Positions 1-13,070 of a stretch of DNA of 64,000 nt are shown in pieces. The translations under genes and the position numbers were made by a program. Under the pieces are notes generated by a model, which saw only the letters and a program-made list of their open reading frames with translations, made no database searches and was not told the origin of the DNA. Within the stretch, counting starts at the first letter, position 1. Every line of letters starts with the position of its first letter. The stretch is from Megachile rotundata (taxonomy: Eukaryota > Arthropoda > Insecta > Hymenoptera > Megachilidae). Location of the stretch: NCBI RefSeq assembly GCF_050947335.1, contig NW_027473361.1:806001-870000 (forward strand). The letters run 5' to 3'.

Positions 1-111
1 ATCACAATCACACAATCACAATCATACAATCACAATCATACAATCACAATCATACAATCACAATCATACAATTACAATCTCCCAAATACAATCATACAAT
101 CACAATCATAC

Positions 112-1327
112 AATCACAATCATACAATCGCAAGCATACAATCACAATCATACAATCACAATCATACCATCGCAATCATACAATTACAATCTCCCAAATA
201 CAATCATACAATCACAATCATACAATCACAATCATACAATCACAATCATACAATCACAATCATACAATCAAAATCATACAATCACAATCATACAATCACA
301 ATCGTGCAATCACTGTCATACAATCGCAATCATACAATCGCAATCATATAATCGCAATCATACAATCACAATCATACAATCGCAAGCATACAATCACAAT
401 CATACAATCACAATCATACAATCGCAATCATACAATTACAATCTCCCAAATACAATCATACAATCACAATCATACAATCACAATCGTACTATCACAATCA
501 TTCAATCACAATCATGCAATCACAATCATACAATCATAATCATACAATCACAATCATACAATCACAATCATACAATCCCAATCATACAATTACAATCTCC
601 CAAATACAATCATACAATCACAATCATACACTCACAATCATTCAATCACAATCATACAATCACAATCATACGATCACAATCATACAATTACTACTATACA
701 ATCACAATCATACAAATACCATCTTACAATCACAATCATACAATCACAATCATACAATCACAATCATACAATCACAATCATACAATCAAAATCATACAAT
801 CACAATCATACAATCACAATCGTGCAATCACAATCATACAATCGCAATCATACAATCGCAATCATACAATCACAATCATACAATCACAATCATACAATCA
901 CAATCATACAATCACAATCAAACAATCACAATCATACTACCGCAATCATACAATCACAATCATACCATCACAATCATACAATTACAATCATACAATCACA
1001 ATCATACAATCACTATCATACAATCAAAATCATACAATCGCAATCATACTATCACAATCATACAATCAAAATCATACAATCACAATCATACAATCACAAT
1101 CATACAATCACAATCATACTATCACAATCATACAATCACAATCATGCAACCACAATCATACAACCATGATCAGACAATTACAATCATACAATCACAATCA
1201 TACAATCACAATCATACAATCACAATCATAGAACCACAATCAGACAATCACAATCATACAATCACAATCGTACAATCACAATCATACAATCACAGTCATA
1301 CGATCAGAGTCATACAATCACAATCAT
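112..1327 (+). repeat. Block T, copy 1 (returns at 58253-59552)
   Basis: Ordered variants: atcgcaagc at 126, a CTCCC box at 180, the cgtgcaatcactgtcat pair at 303, a box at 432, catgcaa at 514, a box at 586, acaattactactat at 684, catgcaa at 822, aaacaatc near 920, catgcaacc near 1144, tagaacc at 1229 and cgatcagagtcat at 1301. The same order recurs at 58253-59552 with offsets 58141, 58155, 58169 and 58225, each a multiple of 14 minus the 1-bp deletion at 4917. Only a few whole units are gained or lost. A private variant is catgatc near 1165 (cataatc elsewhere). Confidence 0.85.
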
Positions 1328-1383
1328 ACAATCACAATCATACAATCACAATCATACAGTCACAATCATAGAATCGCAATCAT

Positions 1384-1425
1384 ACAATTACAATCTCCAA
1401 AATACAATCTCCCAAATACAATCAT
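1384..1425 (+). repeat. 42-bp three-unit divergent box (CTCCAAAATAC...CTCCC form)
   Basis: Three consecutive units carry linked changes: ACAATTACAATCTC, CAAAATACAATCTC, CCAAATACAATCAT. A two-unit short form, lacking the middle unit, occurs at 68, 180, 432, 586, 2672, 3372, 3526, 3764 and 3876 in the first 4 kb and throughout the window. The box breaks the array's usual pattern, with a CTCC/CCC pyrimidine patch and an AAAA or AAA tract, yet keeps the 14-bp register. It is the most diverged recurring element here. Whether it binds a protein is unknown. Confidence 0.85.
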
Positions 1426-1739
1426 ACAATCACAATCATACAATCACAATCATACAGTCACAATCATACTATCGCAATCATACGATTACAATCATACCAT
1501 CACAATCATACAATCACAATCATACAATCACAATCATACTATCGCATTCATACAATCACAATCATACCATCACAATCATACAATTACAATCATACAATCA
1601 TAATCATACAATTACAATCACACAATCACAATCATACAATCACAATCATACAATCACAATCATACAATCACAATCATACAATCACAATCATACAATCACA
1701 ATCACACAATCACAATCATACAATCACAATCATGCAATC

Positions 1740-2660
1740 GCAATCATACAATCAGAATCGTACAATCACAATCATACAATCACAATCTTCCAGTCACAAT
1801 CATACAATCACAATCATACAATCATAATCATACAATCACAATCATACAATCACAATCATACTATCGCATTCATACAATCACAATCATACCATCACAATCA
1901 TACAATTACAATCATACAATCACAATCATACAATCACAATCATAGAATCACAATCATACAATCACAATCATACCACCACAGTCAGACAATCACAATCATA
2001 CAATCACAATCATACAAACACAATCATACAATCACAGTCATACAATCACAGTCATACAATCACAATCATACTATCACAATCATACAAGCACAATCATACA
2101 ACCACAATCAGACAATCACAATCATACAATCACAATCATACAATCACAATCATACAATCACAGTCATACAATCACAGTCATACAATCACAATCATACTAT
2201 CACAATCATACAATCACAATCATACAATCACAATCATACAATCCTAATCATAAAATCACAATCATACAATCGCAATCATACAATCAAAATATTACAATCA
2301 CAATCATACAATCACAATCATACTATCGCAATCATACAATCACAATCATACCATCACCATCATACAATCACAATCATACAATCATAATCATACAATTACA
2401 ATCACACAATCACAATCATACAATCACAATCATACAATCACAATCATACAATCACAATCATACAATCGCAATCATACAATTACAATCTCCAAAATACAAT
2501 ATCCCAAATACAATCATACAATCAGAATCATACAATCACAATCATACAATCACAATCATACAATCACAATCATACAATCACAATCATACAATCACAATCA
2601 TACTATCACAATTATACAATCATAATCATACAATCACAATCATACAATCACAATCATACA
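1740..2660 (+). repeat. Module A-like segment, diverged
   Basis: This stretch shows module A markers in the module A order: agaatcgtac, cttccagtc at 1787, cgcattcat, tagaatc, aaccacagtcagac (here near 1975-1987 as accaccacagtcagac), the cagtcat pairs, the cctaatc unit, aaaatatt near 2287, accatcaccatc, the ATATCCC box at 2476 and actatcacaattatac. It differs from the homogenised copies after 13 kb by several private changes, such as taaaatcac near 2252. I read it as an older or less homogenised copy. Confidence 0.7.
2476..2517 (+). repeat. 42-bp three-unit box, ATATCCC form (module A marker)
   Basis: Same architecture as the box at 1384, but the second unit ends ATAT and is followed by CCC (units ACAATTACAATCTC, CAAAATACAATAT with C, CCAAATACAATCAT). 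It recurs in module A and related blocks, for example at 22915, 28991, 39029, 41115 and 51937. It is normally followed one unit later by the C8-to-G unit (agaatc), so box and neighbour are copied together. Confidence 0.8.
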
Positions 2661-3240
2661 ATCACAATCTTACAATTACAATCTCCCAAATACAATCATA
2701 CAACCACAATCATACAATCACAATCATACAATCACAATCATACTATCACAATCATACAATCACAATCATGCAATCACAATCATACAATCATAATCAGACA
2801 ATGACAATCATACAATCACAATCATAGAACCACAATCAGACAATCACAATCATACAATCACAATCATACAATCACAATCATACAATCGCAATCATACAAC
2901 CACAATCACACAATCACAGTCATACAATCGCAATCATACAGTCACAATCATACAGTCACAATCATACAATCAGAATCATAATATCGCAATCATACGATCA
3001 CAATCATACCATCACAATCATACAATCACAACCATACAATCAGAATCATACAATCACAATCATACAATCATAATCATACAATCACAATCATACAATCGCA
3101 ATCATACAATCACAATATTACAATCACAATCATACAATCACAATCGTACTATCGCAATCATACAATCACAATCATACCATCACCATCATACAATCACAAT
3201 CATACAATCATAATCATACAATTACAATCATACAATCACA
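2661..3240 (+). repeat. Module B-like segment, diverged
   Basis: Markers typical of module B appear in order: a CTCCC box at 2672, aaccacaatc, actatc, catgcaatc, ataatcagacaatgac, tagaaccac, agaatcataatatcgc, cgatcac, accatc, agaatc, acaatattac, cgtactatcgc and accatcaccatc. Module B proper starts at 17541, 26669, 32731 and 45793. The module A-like then module B-like order matches the A then B order of the later zone. Confidence 0.65.
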
Positions 3241-3834
3241 ATCGTACAATCACAATCATACAATCACAATCATACAATCACAATCATACAATCGCAATCA
3301 TACAATTACAATCATACAAGCGCAAGCATACAATCACAATCATACAATCACAATCATACGATCGCAATCATACAATTACAATCTCCCAAATACAATCATA
3401 CAATCACAATCATACAATCACAATCATACTATCACAATCATACAATCATAATCATACAATCGCAAGCATACAATCACAATCATACAATCACAATCATTCA
3501 ATCACAATCATACAATCGCAATCATACAATTACAATCTCCCAAATACAATCATACAACCACAATCATACAATCGCAATCATACAATCACAATCATACTAT
3601 CGCAATCATACAATCACAATCATACCATCACAATCATACAATTACAATCATACAATCACAATCATACAATCACAATCCTAAGATCACAATCATACAATCA
3701 CAATCACACAATCACAATCATACAATCACAATCATACAATCACAATCATACAATCACAATCATACAATTACAATCTCCCAAATACAATCATACAATCACA
3801 ATCATACAATCACAATCATACAATCGCAAGCATA
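3241..3834 (+). repeat. Diverged units with CTCCC boxes and a cctaagatc unit
   Basis: This is ordinary array with boxes at 3372, 3526 and 3764, three gcaagc units and a rare cctaagatc pair at 3677. That pair recurs only at 8912 and 58080, with offsets 5235 (14 x 374 minus 1) and 49168 (14 x 3512). This links the three places by descent. Confidence 0.75.
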
Positions 3835-4645
3835 CAATCACAATCATACAATCACAATCATACAATCCCAATCATACAATTACAATCTCCCAAATACAAT
3901 CATACAATCACAATCATACACTCACAATCATTCAATCACAATCATACAATCACAATCATACGATCACAATCATACAATTACTACTATACAATCACAATCA
4001 TACAAATACCATCTTACAATCACAATCATACAATCACAATCATACAATCACAATCATACAATCACAATCATACAATCAAAATCATACAATCACAATCATA
4101 CAATCACAATCGTGCAATCACAATCATACAATCGCAATCATACAATCGCAATCATACAATCACAATCATACAATCACAATCATACAATCACAATCATACA
4201 ATCACAATCAAACAATCACAATCATACTACCGCAATCATACAATCACAATCATACCATCACAATCATACAATTACAATCATACAATCACAATCATACAAT
4301 CACTATCATACAATCAAAATCATACAATCGCAATCATACTATCACAATCATACAATCAAAATCATACAATCACAATCATACAATCACAATCATACAATCA
4401 CAATCATACTATCACAATCATACAATCACAATCATGCAACCACAATCATACAACCATAATCAGACAATTACAATCATACAATCACAATCATACAATCACA
4501 ATCATACAATCACAATCATACAATCACAATCATACAATCACAATCATAGAACCACAATCAGACAATCACAATCATACAATCACAATCGTACAATCACAAT
4601 CATACAATCACAGTCATACGATCAGAGTCATACAATCACAATCAT
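3835..4645 (+). repeat. Duplicate of 545-1327 at 3290-3318 bp spacing
   Basis: Shared ordered markers: the atcccaatc unit, a box at 3876 (586 plus 3290), acaattactactat at 3974 (684 plus 3290), catgcaa at 4112 (822 plus 3290), tagaacc at 4547 (1229 plus 3318) and cgatcagagtcat at 4619 (1301 plus 3318). The shift from 3290 to 3318 is two extra canonical units in this copy. The 348 bp from 4112 translate identically to those from 822, 51375 and 58991. Confidence 0.85.
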
Positions 4646-6395
4646 ACTATCACAATCATACAATCACAATCATACAATCACAATCATACAATCGCAATCA
4701 TACGATCACAATCATACCATCACAATCATACAATCACAACCATGCAATCAGAATCATACAATCACAATCATACAATCATAATCATACAATAACAATCATA
4801 CAATCGCAATCATACAATCACAATATTACAATCACAATCATACAATCACAATCGTACTATCGCAATCATACAATCACAATCATACCATCACCATCATACA
4901 ATCACAATCATACAATCTAATCATACAATTACAATCATACAATCATAATCATACAATCACAATCATACAATCACAATCGTACAATCACAGTCATACATTC
5001 ACAATCTTACAATCACAATCATACTATCACAATCACACAATCACAATCATACAATCACAATCATACAATCACAATCATACAATCACAATCATGCAATCGC
5101 AATCATACAATCATAATCATACAATGACAATCATACAATCACAATCATACAATCACAATCATACAATCACAATCATACAATCACAATTATACAATCACAA
5201 TCATACAATCACAATCATACTATCACAATCATACAATCATAATCATACAATCACAATCATACAATCGCAATCGTACTATCGCAATCATACAATCACAATC
5301 ATACCATCACCATCATACAATCACAATCATACAATCATAATCATACAATTACAATCATACAATCATAATCATACAATCACAATCATACAATCACAATCGT
5401 ACAATCACAGTCATACAATCACAATCTTACAATCACAAGCATACTATCACAATCACACAATCACAATCATACAATCACAATCATACAATCACAATCATAC
5501 AATCACAATCATACAATCACAATCATGCAATCGCAATCATACAATCATAATCATACAATGACAATCATACAATCACAATCATACTATCACAATCATACAA
5601 TCACAATCATACAATCACAATCATACAATCACAATCATACAATCACAATCACACAATCACAATCATACAAACGCAATCATACAGTCACAATCATACAATC
5701 ACAATCATACAGTCACAATCATACTATCGCAATCATACGATCACAATCATACCATCACAATCATACAATCACAACCATACAATCAGAATCATACAATCAC
5801 AATCATACAATCACAATTATACAATCACAATCATACAATCACAATCATACTATCACAATCATACAATCATAATCATACAATCACAATCACACAATCACAA
5901 TCATACAATCACAGTCATACAATCACAATCTTACAATCACAATCATACTATCACAATCACACAATCACAATCATACAATCACAATCATACAATCAGAATC
6001 GTACAATCACAATCATACAATCACAATCTTCCAGCCACAATCATACAATCACAATCATACAATCATAATCATACAATCACAAACATACAATCACAATCAT
6101 ACAATCACAATCATACTATCGCATTCATACAATCACAATCATACCATCACAATCATACAATTACAATCATACAATCATAATCATACAATTACAACCACAC
6201 AATCACAATCATACAATCACAATCATACAATCACAATCATACAATCACAATCATACAATCACAATCACACAATCACAATCATACAATCACAATCATACAA
6301 TCACAATCATACAATCACAATCATAGAATCACAATCATACAATCACAATCATACAACCACAGTCAGAAAATCGCAAGCATACAATCACAATTATA
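4646..6395 (+). repeat. Mosaic array with a local 420-434 bp tandem duplication
   Basis: It contains the phase break at 4917. The group cttac, actatc, cacac, catgcaatcgc, ataatc, acaatgac appears with its catgcaa at 5091 and again at 5525, 434 bp (31 units) apart, while the cttac units at 5006 and 5426 are 420 bp apart. One canonical unit was gained between them. The right part (5900-6395) follows module A order, including a private ccagccac instead of ccagtcac near 6031. Confidence 0.75.
4911..4923 (+). other. 13-bp unit: single 1-bp deletion, the only register break seen
   Basis: The usual C8-to-T unit reads caatcataatcat. Here it reads caatctaatcat, lacking the A between 4917 and 4918. 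Anchors upstream (514, 822, 4112, 4434, all the ATG of catgcaa) are 10 modulo 14. The same kind of anchor downstream (for example 5091, 6421, 23501, 44375, 58991, 63443) is 9 modulo 14. The register therefore slips here once and then holds for 59 kb. A sequencing or assembly error is possible. Confidence 0.9.
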
Positions 6396-8637
6396 CAATC
6401 ACAATCATTCAATCACAATCATGCAATCACTATCATACAATCATAATCATACAATCACAATCATACAATCACAATCATACAATCCCAATCATACAATTAC
6501 AATCTCCCAAATACAATCATACAATCACAATCATACACTCACAATCATTCAATCACAATCATACAATCACAATCATACGATCACAATCATACAATTACTA
6601 CTATACAATCACAATTATACAAATACCATCTTACAATCACAATCATACAATCACAATCATACAATCACAATCATACAATCACAATCATACAATCAAAATC
6701 ATACAATCACAATCATACAATCACAATCGTGCAATCACAATCATACAATCGCAATCATACAATCAAAATCATACAATCGCAATCATACTATCACACTCAT
6801 ACAATCAAAATCATACAATCACAATCATACAATCACAATCATACAATCACAATCATACTATCACAATCATACAATCACAATCATGCAACCACAATCATAC
6901 AACCATAATCAGACAATTACAATCATACAATCACAATCATACAATCACAATCATACAATCACAATCATACAATCACAATCATACAATCACAATCATAGAA
7001 CCACAATCAGACAATCACAATCATACAATCACAATCGTACAATCACAATCATACAATCACAGTCATACGATCAGAGTCATACAATCACAATCATACTATC
7101 ACAATCATACAATCACAATCATACAATCACAATCATACAATCGCAATCATACAATCACAATCACACAATCACAATCATACAATCGCAATCATACAGTCAC
7201 AATCATACAATCACAATCATACAGTCACAATCATACTATCGCAATCATACGATCACAATCATACCATCACAATCATACAATCACAACCATACAATCAGAA
7301 TCATACAATCACAATCATACAATCATAATCATACAATCACAATCATACAATCGCAATCATACAATCACAATATTACAATCACAATCATACAATCACAATC
7401 GTACTATCGCAATCATACAATCACAATCATACCATCACCATCATACAATCACAATCATACAAACATAATCATACAATTACAATCATACAATCACAATCAT
7501 ACAATCACAATCATACAATCACAATCATACAATCACAATCATACAATCACAATCATAGAATCGCAATCATACAATTACAATCTCCAAAATACAATCTCCC
7601 AAATACAATCATACAATCAGAATCATACAATCACAATCATACAATCACAATCATACAATCACAATCATACTATCACAATCATACAATCATAATCATACAA
7701 TCACAATCATACAATCACAATCGTACAATCACAGTCATACAATCACAATCTTACAATCACAATCATACTATCACAATCACACAATCACAATCATACAATC
7801 ACAATCATACAATCACAATCATACAATCACAATCATACAATCACAATCATGCAATCGCAATCATACAATCATAATCATACAATGACAATCATACAATCAC
7901 AATCATACAATCACAATCATACAATCACAATCATACAATCACAATTATACAATCACAATCATACAATCGCAATCATACAATTACAATCTCCAAAATACAA
8001 TATCCCAAATACAATCATACAATCAGAATCATACAATCACAACCATACAATCACAATCATACAATCACAATCATACAATCACAATCATACTATCACAATC
8101 ATACAATCATAATCATACAATCACAATCATACAATCACAATCATACAATCACAGTCATACAATCACAATCTTACAATCACAATCATGCTATCACAATCAC
8201 ACAATCACAATCATACAATCACAATCATACAATCAGAATCGTACAATCACAATCATACAATCACAATCTTCCAGTCACAATCATACAATCACAATCATAC
8301 AATCATAATCATACAATCACAATCATACAATCACAATCATACAATCGCATTCATACAATCACAATCATACCATCACAATCGTACAATTACAATCATACAA
8401 TCACAATCATACAGTCACAATCATAAGATCACAATCATACAATCACAATCACACAATCACAATCATACAATCACAATCATACAATCACAATCATACAATC
8501 ACAATCATAGAATCACAATCATACAATCACAATCATACAACCACAGTCAGACAATCACAATCATACAATCACAATCATACAAACACAATCATACAATCAC
8601 AGTCATACAATCACAGTCATACAATCACAATCATACA
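6396..8637 (+). repeat. Block M, copy 1 (duplicated at 9406-11479)
   Basis: Markers: catgcaatcactatc at 6421, acaattactactat at 6591, catgcaacc near 6893, cgatcagagtcat, acaatattac, cgtactatcgc, an ACAATCTCCC triple box, catgcaatcgc at 7849, an ATATCCC box, catgctatc at 8185, cttccagtc near 8267 and the paired cagtcat units. The second copy has the same order at offset 3010 and then 2842. Private difference: acaatcgcattc near 8341, where the second copy has actatcgcattc. Confidence 0.85.
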
Positions 8638-9405
8638 ACCACAATCATACAATCACAATCATACTATCACAATCATACCATCACAATCATACAATCGCAA
8701 GCATACAATCACAATCATACAATCACAATCATTCAATCACAATCATACAATCGCAATCATACAATTACAATCTCCCAAATACAATCATACAACCACAATC
8801 ACACAATCGCAATCATACAATCACAATCATACTATCGCAATCATACAATCACAATCATACCATCACAATCATACAATTACAATCATACAATCACAATCAT
8901 ACAATCACAATCCTAAGATCACAATCATACAATCACAATCACACAATCACAATCATACAATCACAATCATACAATCACAATCATACAATCACAATCATAC
9001 AATTACAATCTCCCAAATACAATCATACAATCACAATCATACAATCACAATCATACAATCGCAAGCATACAATCACAATCATACAATCACAATCATACCA
9101 TCGCAATCATACAATTACAATCTCCCAAATACAATCATACAATCACAATCATACAATCACAATCATACAATCACAATCATACAATCAAAATCATACAATC
9201 ACAATCATACAATCACAATCGTGCAATCACTGTCATACAATCGCAATCATACAATCGCAATCATATAATCGCAATCATACAATCACAATCATACAATCGC
9301 AAGCATACAATCACAATCATACAATCACAATCATACAATCGCAATCATACAATTACAATCTCCCAAATACAATCATACAATCACAATCATACAATCACAA
9401 TCGTA
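8638..9405 (+). repeat. Segment matching the window start (68-510) at about 8.92 kb
   Basis: From 8999 the box, gcaagc, accatcgc, second box, atcaaaatc, cgtgcaatcactgtcat (9220) and tataatcgc follow the order seen from 68 onward. Offset is 8931 at the first box and 8917 at the cgtgcaatcactg pair. Both equal multiples of 14 minus the 1-bp deletion, and one canonical unit differs. The left end holds the cctaagatc pair at 8912, shared with 3677 and 58080. Confidence 0.8.
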
Positions 9406-11479
9406 CTATCACAATCATTCAATCACAATCATGCAATCACTATCATACAATCATAATCATACAATCACAATCATACAATCACAATCATACAATCCCAATC
9501 ATACAATTACAATCTCCCAAATACAATCATACAATCACAATCATACACTCACAATCATTCAATCACAATCATACAATCACAATCATACGATCACAATCAT
9601 ACAATTACTACTATACAATCACAATTATACAAATACCATCTTACAATCACAATCATACAATCACAATCATACAATCACAATCATACAATCACAATCATAC
9701 AATCAAAATCATACAATCACAATCATACAATCACAATCGTGCAATCACAATCATACAATCGCAATCATACAATCAAAATCATACAATCGCAATCATACTA
9801 TCACACTCATACAATCAAAATCATACAATCACAATCATACAATCACAATCATACAATCACAATCATACTATCACAATCATACAATCACAATCATGCAACC
9901 ACAATCATACAACCATAATCAGACAATTACAATCATACAATCACAATCATACAATCACAATCATACAATCACAATCATACAATCACAATCATAGAACCAC
10001 AATCAGACAATCACAATCATACAATCACAATCGTACAATCACAATCATACAATCACAATCATACAGTCACAATCATACTATCGCAATCATACGATCACAA
10101 TCATACCATCACAATCATACAATCACAACCATACAATCAGAATCATACAATCACAATCATACAATCATAATCATACAATCACAATCATACAATCGCAATC
10201 ATACAATCACAATATTACAATCACAATCATACAATCACAATCGTACTATCGCAATCATACAATCACAATCATACCATCACCATCATACAATCACAATCAT
10301 ACAAACATAATCATACAATTACAATCATACAATCACAATCATACAATCACAATCATACAATCACAATCATACAATCACAATCATACAATCACAATCATAG
10401 AATCGCAATCATACAATTACAATCTCCAAAATACAATCTCCCAAATACAATCATACAATCAGAATCATACAATCACAATCATACAATCACAATCATACAA
10501 TCACAATCATACTATCACAATCATACAATCATAATCATACAATCACAATCATACAATCACAATCGTACAATCACAGTCATACAATCACAATCTTACAATC
10601 ACAATCATACTATCACAATCACACAATCACAATCATACAATCACAATCATACAATCACAATCATACAATCACAATCATACAATCACAATCATGCAATCGC
10701 AATCATACAATCATAATCATACAATGACAATCATACAATCACAATCATACAATCACAATCATACAATCACAATCATACAATCACAATTATACAATCACAA
10801 TCATACAATCGCAATCATACAATTACAATCTCCAAAATACAATATCCCAAATACAATCATACAATCAGAATCATACAATCACAACCATACAATCACAATC
10901 ATACAATCACAATCATACAATCACAATCATACTATCACAATCATACAATCATAATCATACAATCACAATCATACAATCACAATCATACAATCACAGTCAT
11001 ACAATCACAATCTTACAATCACAATCATGCTATCACAATCACACAATCACAATCATACAATCACAATCATACAATCAGAATCGTACAATCACAATCATAC
11101 AATCACAATCTTCCAGTCACAATCATACAATCACAATCATACAATCATAATCATACAATCACAATCATACAATCACAATCATACTATCGCATTCATACAA
11201 TCACAATCATACCATCACAATCGTACAATTACAATCATACAATCACAATCATACAGTCACAATCATAAGATCACAATCATACAATCACAATCACACAATC
11301 ACAATCATACAATCACAATCATACAATCACAATCATACAATCACAATCATAGAATCACAATCATACAATCACAATCATACAACCACAGTCAGACAATCAC
11401 AATCATACAATCACAGTCATACAAACACAATCATACAATCACAGTCATACAATCACAGTCATACAATCACAATCATACT
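9406..11479 (+). repeat. Block M, copy 2, with a 168-bp internal loss
   Basis: The anchor at 9431 matches 6421 (offset 3010), while 10691 matches 7849 and 11027 matches 8185 (offset 2842). The 168-bp difference is 12 whole units. The missing stretch is the part between the cgtac unit and the later acagtcac units, about 7060-7230 in copy 1, including cgatcagagtcat. The copies diverge after about 11479. Confidence 0.85.
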
Positions 11480-13070
11480 ATCACAATCATACAATCACAA
11501 TCATACTATCACAATCATACAATCACAATCATGCAACCCCAATCATACAACCATAATCAGACAATTACAATCATACAATCACAATCATACAATCACAATC
11601 ATACAATCACAATCATACAATCACAATCATACAATCACAATCATACAATCACAATCATACAATCACAATCATAGAACCACAATCAGACAATCACAATCAT
11701 ACAATCACAATCGTACAATCACAATCATACAATCACAGTCATACGATCAGAGTCATACAATCACAATCATACAATCACAATCGTGCAATCACAATCATAC
11801 AATCGCAATCATACAATCGCAATCATACAATCACAATCATACAATCACAATCATACAATCACAATCATACAATCACAATCATACAATCACAATCAAACAA
11901 TCACAATCATACTACCGCAATCATACAATCACAATCATACCATCACAATCATACAATTACAATCATACAATCACAATCATACAATCACTATCATACAATC
12001 AAAATCATACAATCGCAATCATACTATCACAATCATACAATCAAAATCATACAATCACAATCATACAATCACAATCATACAATCACAATCATACTATCAC
12101 AATCATGCAATCACAATCATGCAACCACAATCATACAACCATAATCAGACAATTACAATCATACAATCACAATCATACAATCACAATCATACAATCACAA
12201 TCATACAATCACAATCATACAATCACAATCATAGAACCACAATCAGACAATCACAATCATACAATCACAATCGTACAATCACAATCATACAATCACAGTC
12301 ATACGATCAGAGTCATACAATCACAATCATACTATCACAATCATACAATCACAATCATACAATCACAATCATACAATCGCAATCATACAATCACAATCAC
12401 ACAATCACAATCATACAAACGCAATCATACAGTCACAATCATACAATCACAATCATACAGTCACAATCATACTATCGCAATCATACGATCACAATCATAC
12501 CATCACAATCATACAATCACAACCATACAATCAGAATCATACAATCACAATCATACAATCATAATCATACAATAACAATCATACAATCGCAATCATACAA
12601 TCACAATTTTACAATCACAATCATACAATCACAATCGTACTATCGCAATCATACAATCACAATCATACCATCACCATCATACAATCACAATCATACAATC
12701 ATAATCATACAATTACAATCATACAATCACAATCATACAATCACAATCATACAATCACAATCATACAATCACAATCATAGAATCGCAATCATACAATTAC
12801 AATCTCCAAAATACAATCTCCCAAATACAATCATACAATCAGAATCATACAATCACAATCATACAATCACAATCATACAATCACAATCATACTATCACAA
12901 TCATACAATCATAATCATACAATCACAATCATACAATCACAATCGTACAATCACAGTCATACAATCACAATCTTACAATCACAATCATACTATCACAATC
13001 ACACAATCACAATCATACAATCACAATCATACAATCACAATCATACAATCACAATCATACAATCACAATC
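11480..13070 (+). repeat. Third, partial copy of block M/T material
   Basis: From catgcaa at 11783 the order resembles 822-1327 (atcgcaatc pair, aaacaatc near 11894, actaccgc, actatcatac, catgcaacc, tagaacc, cgatcagagtcat). It then joins 6980-7849 material (acaatattac, here acaattttac near 12605, a CTCCC triple box, cgtac, cttac) up to catgcaatcgc at 13071. Distances 13071-10691 (2380) and 13071-7849 (5222) are multiples of 14. A private change is catgcaatcacaatcatgcaacc near 12105. Confidence 0.7.

Noticed and set aside
822..1169. Four identical 115-codon open frames (822, 4112, 51375, 58991) as a conserved gene family
   Set aside because: Identity follows from duplication of the DNA block. 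Neighbouring non-open stretches are equally conserved, and overlapping frames are equally open.
1384..1425. CENP-B box or known origin/iteron in the CTCC boxes
   Set aside because: The box does not match the CENP-B core pattern, and a plasmid-type iteron system would need a nearby initiator gene, which is absent. Kept only as an unexplained recurrent element.
4646..4930. A genuine boundary or insertion at the phase break
   Set aside because: Flanking units on both sides are normal array with the same markers. Only one base is missing.
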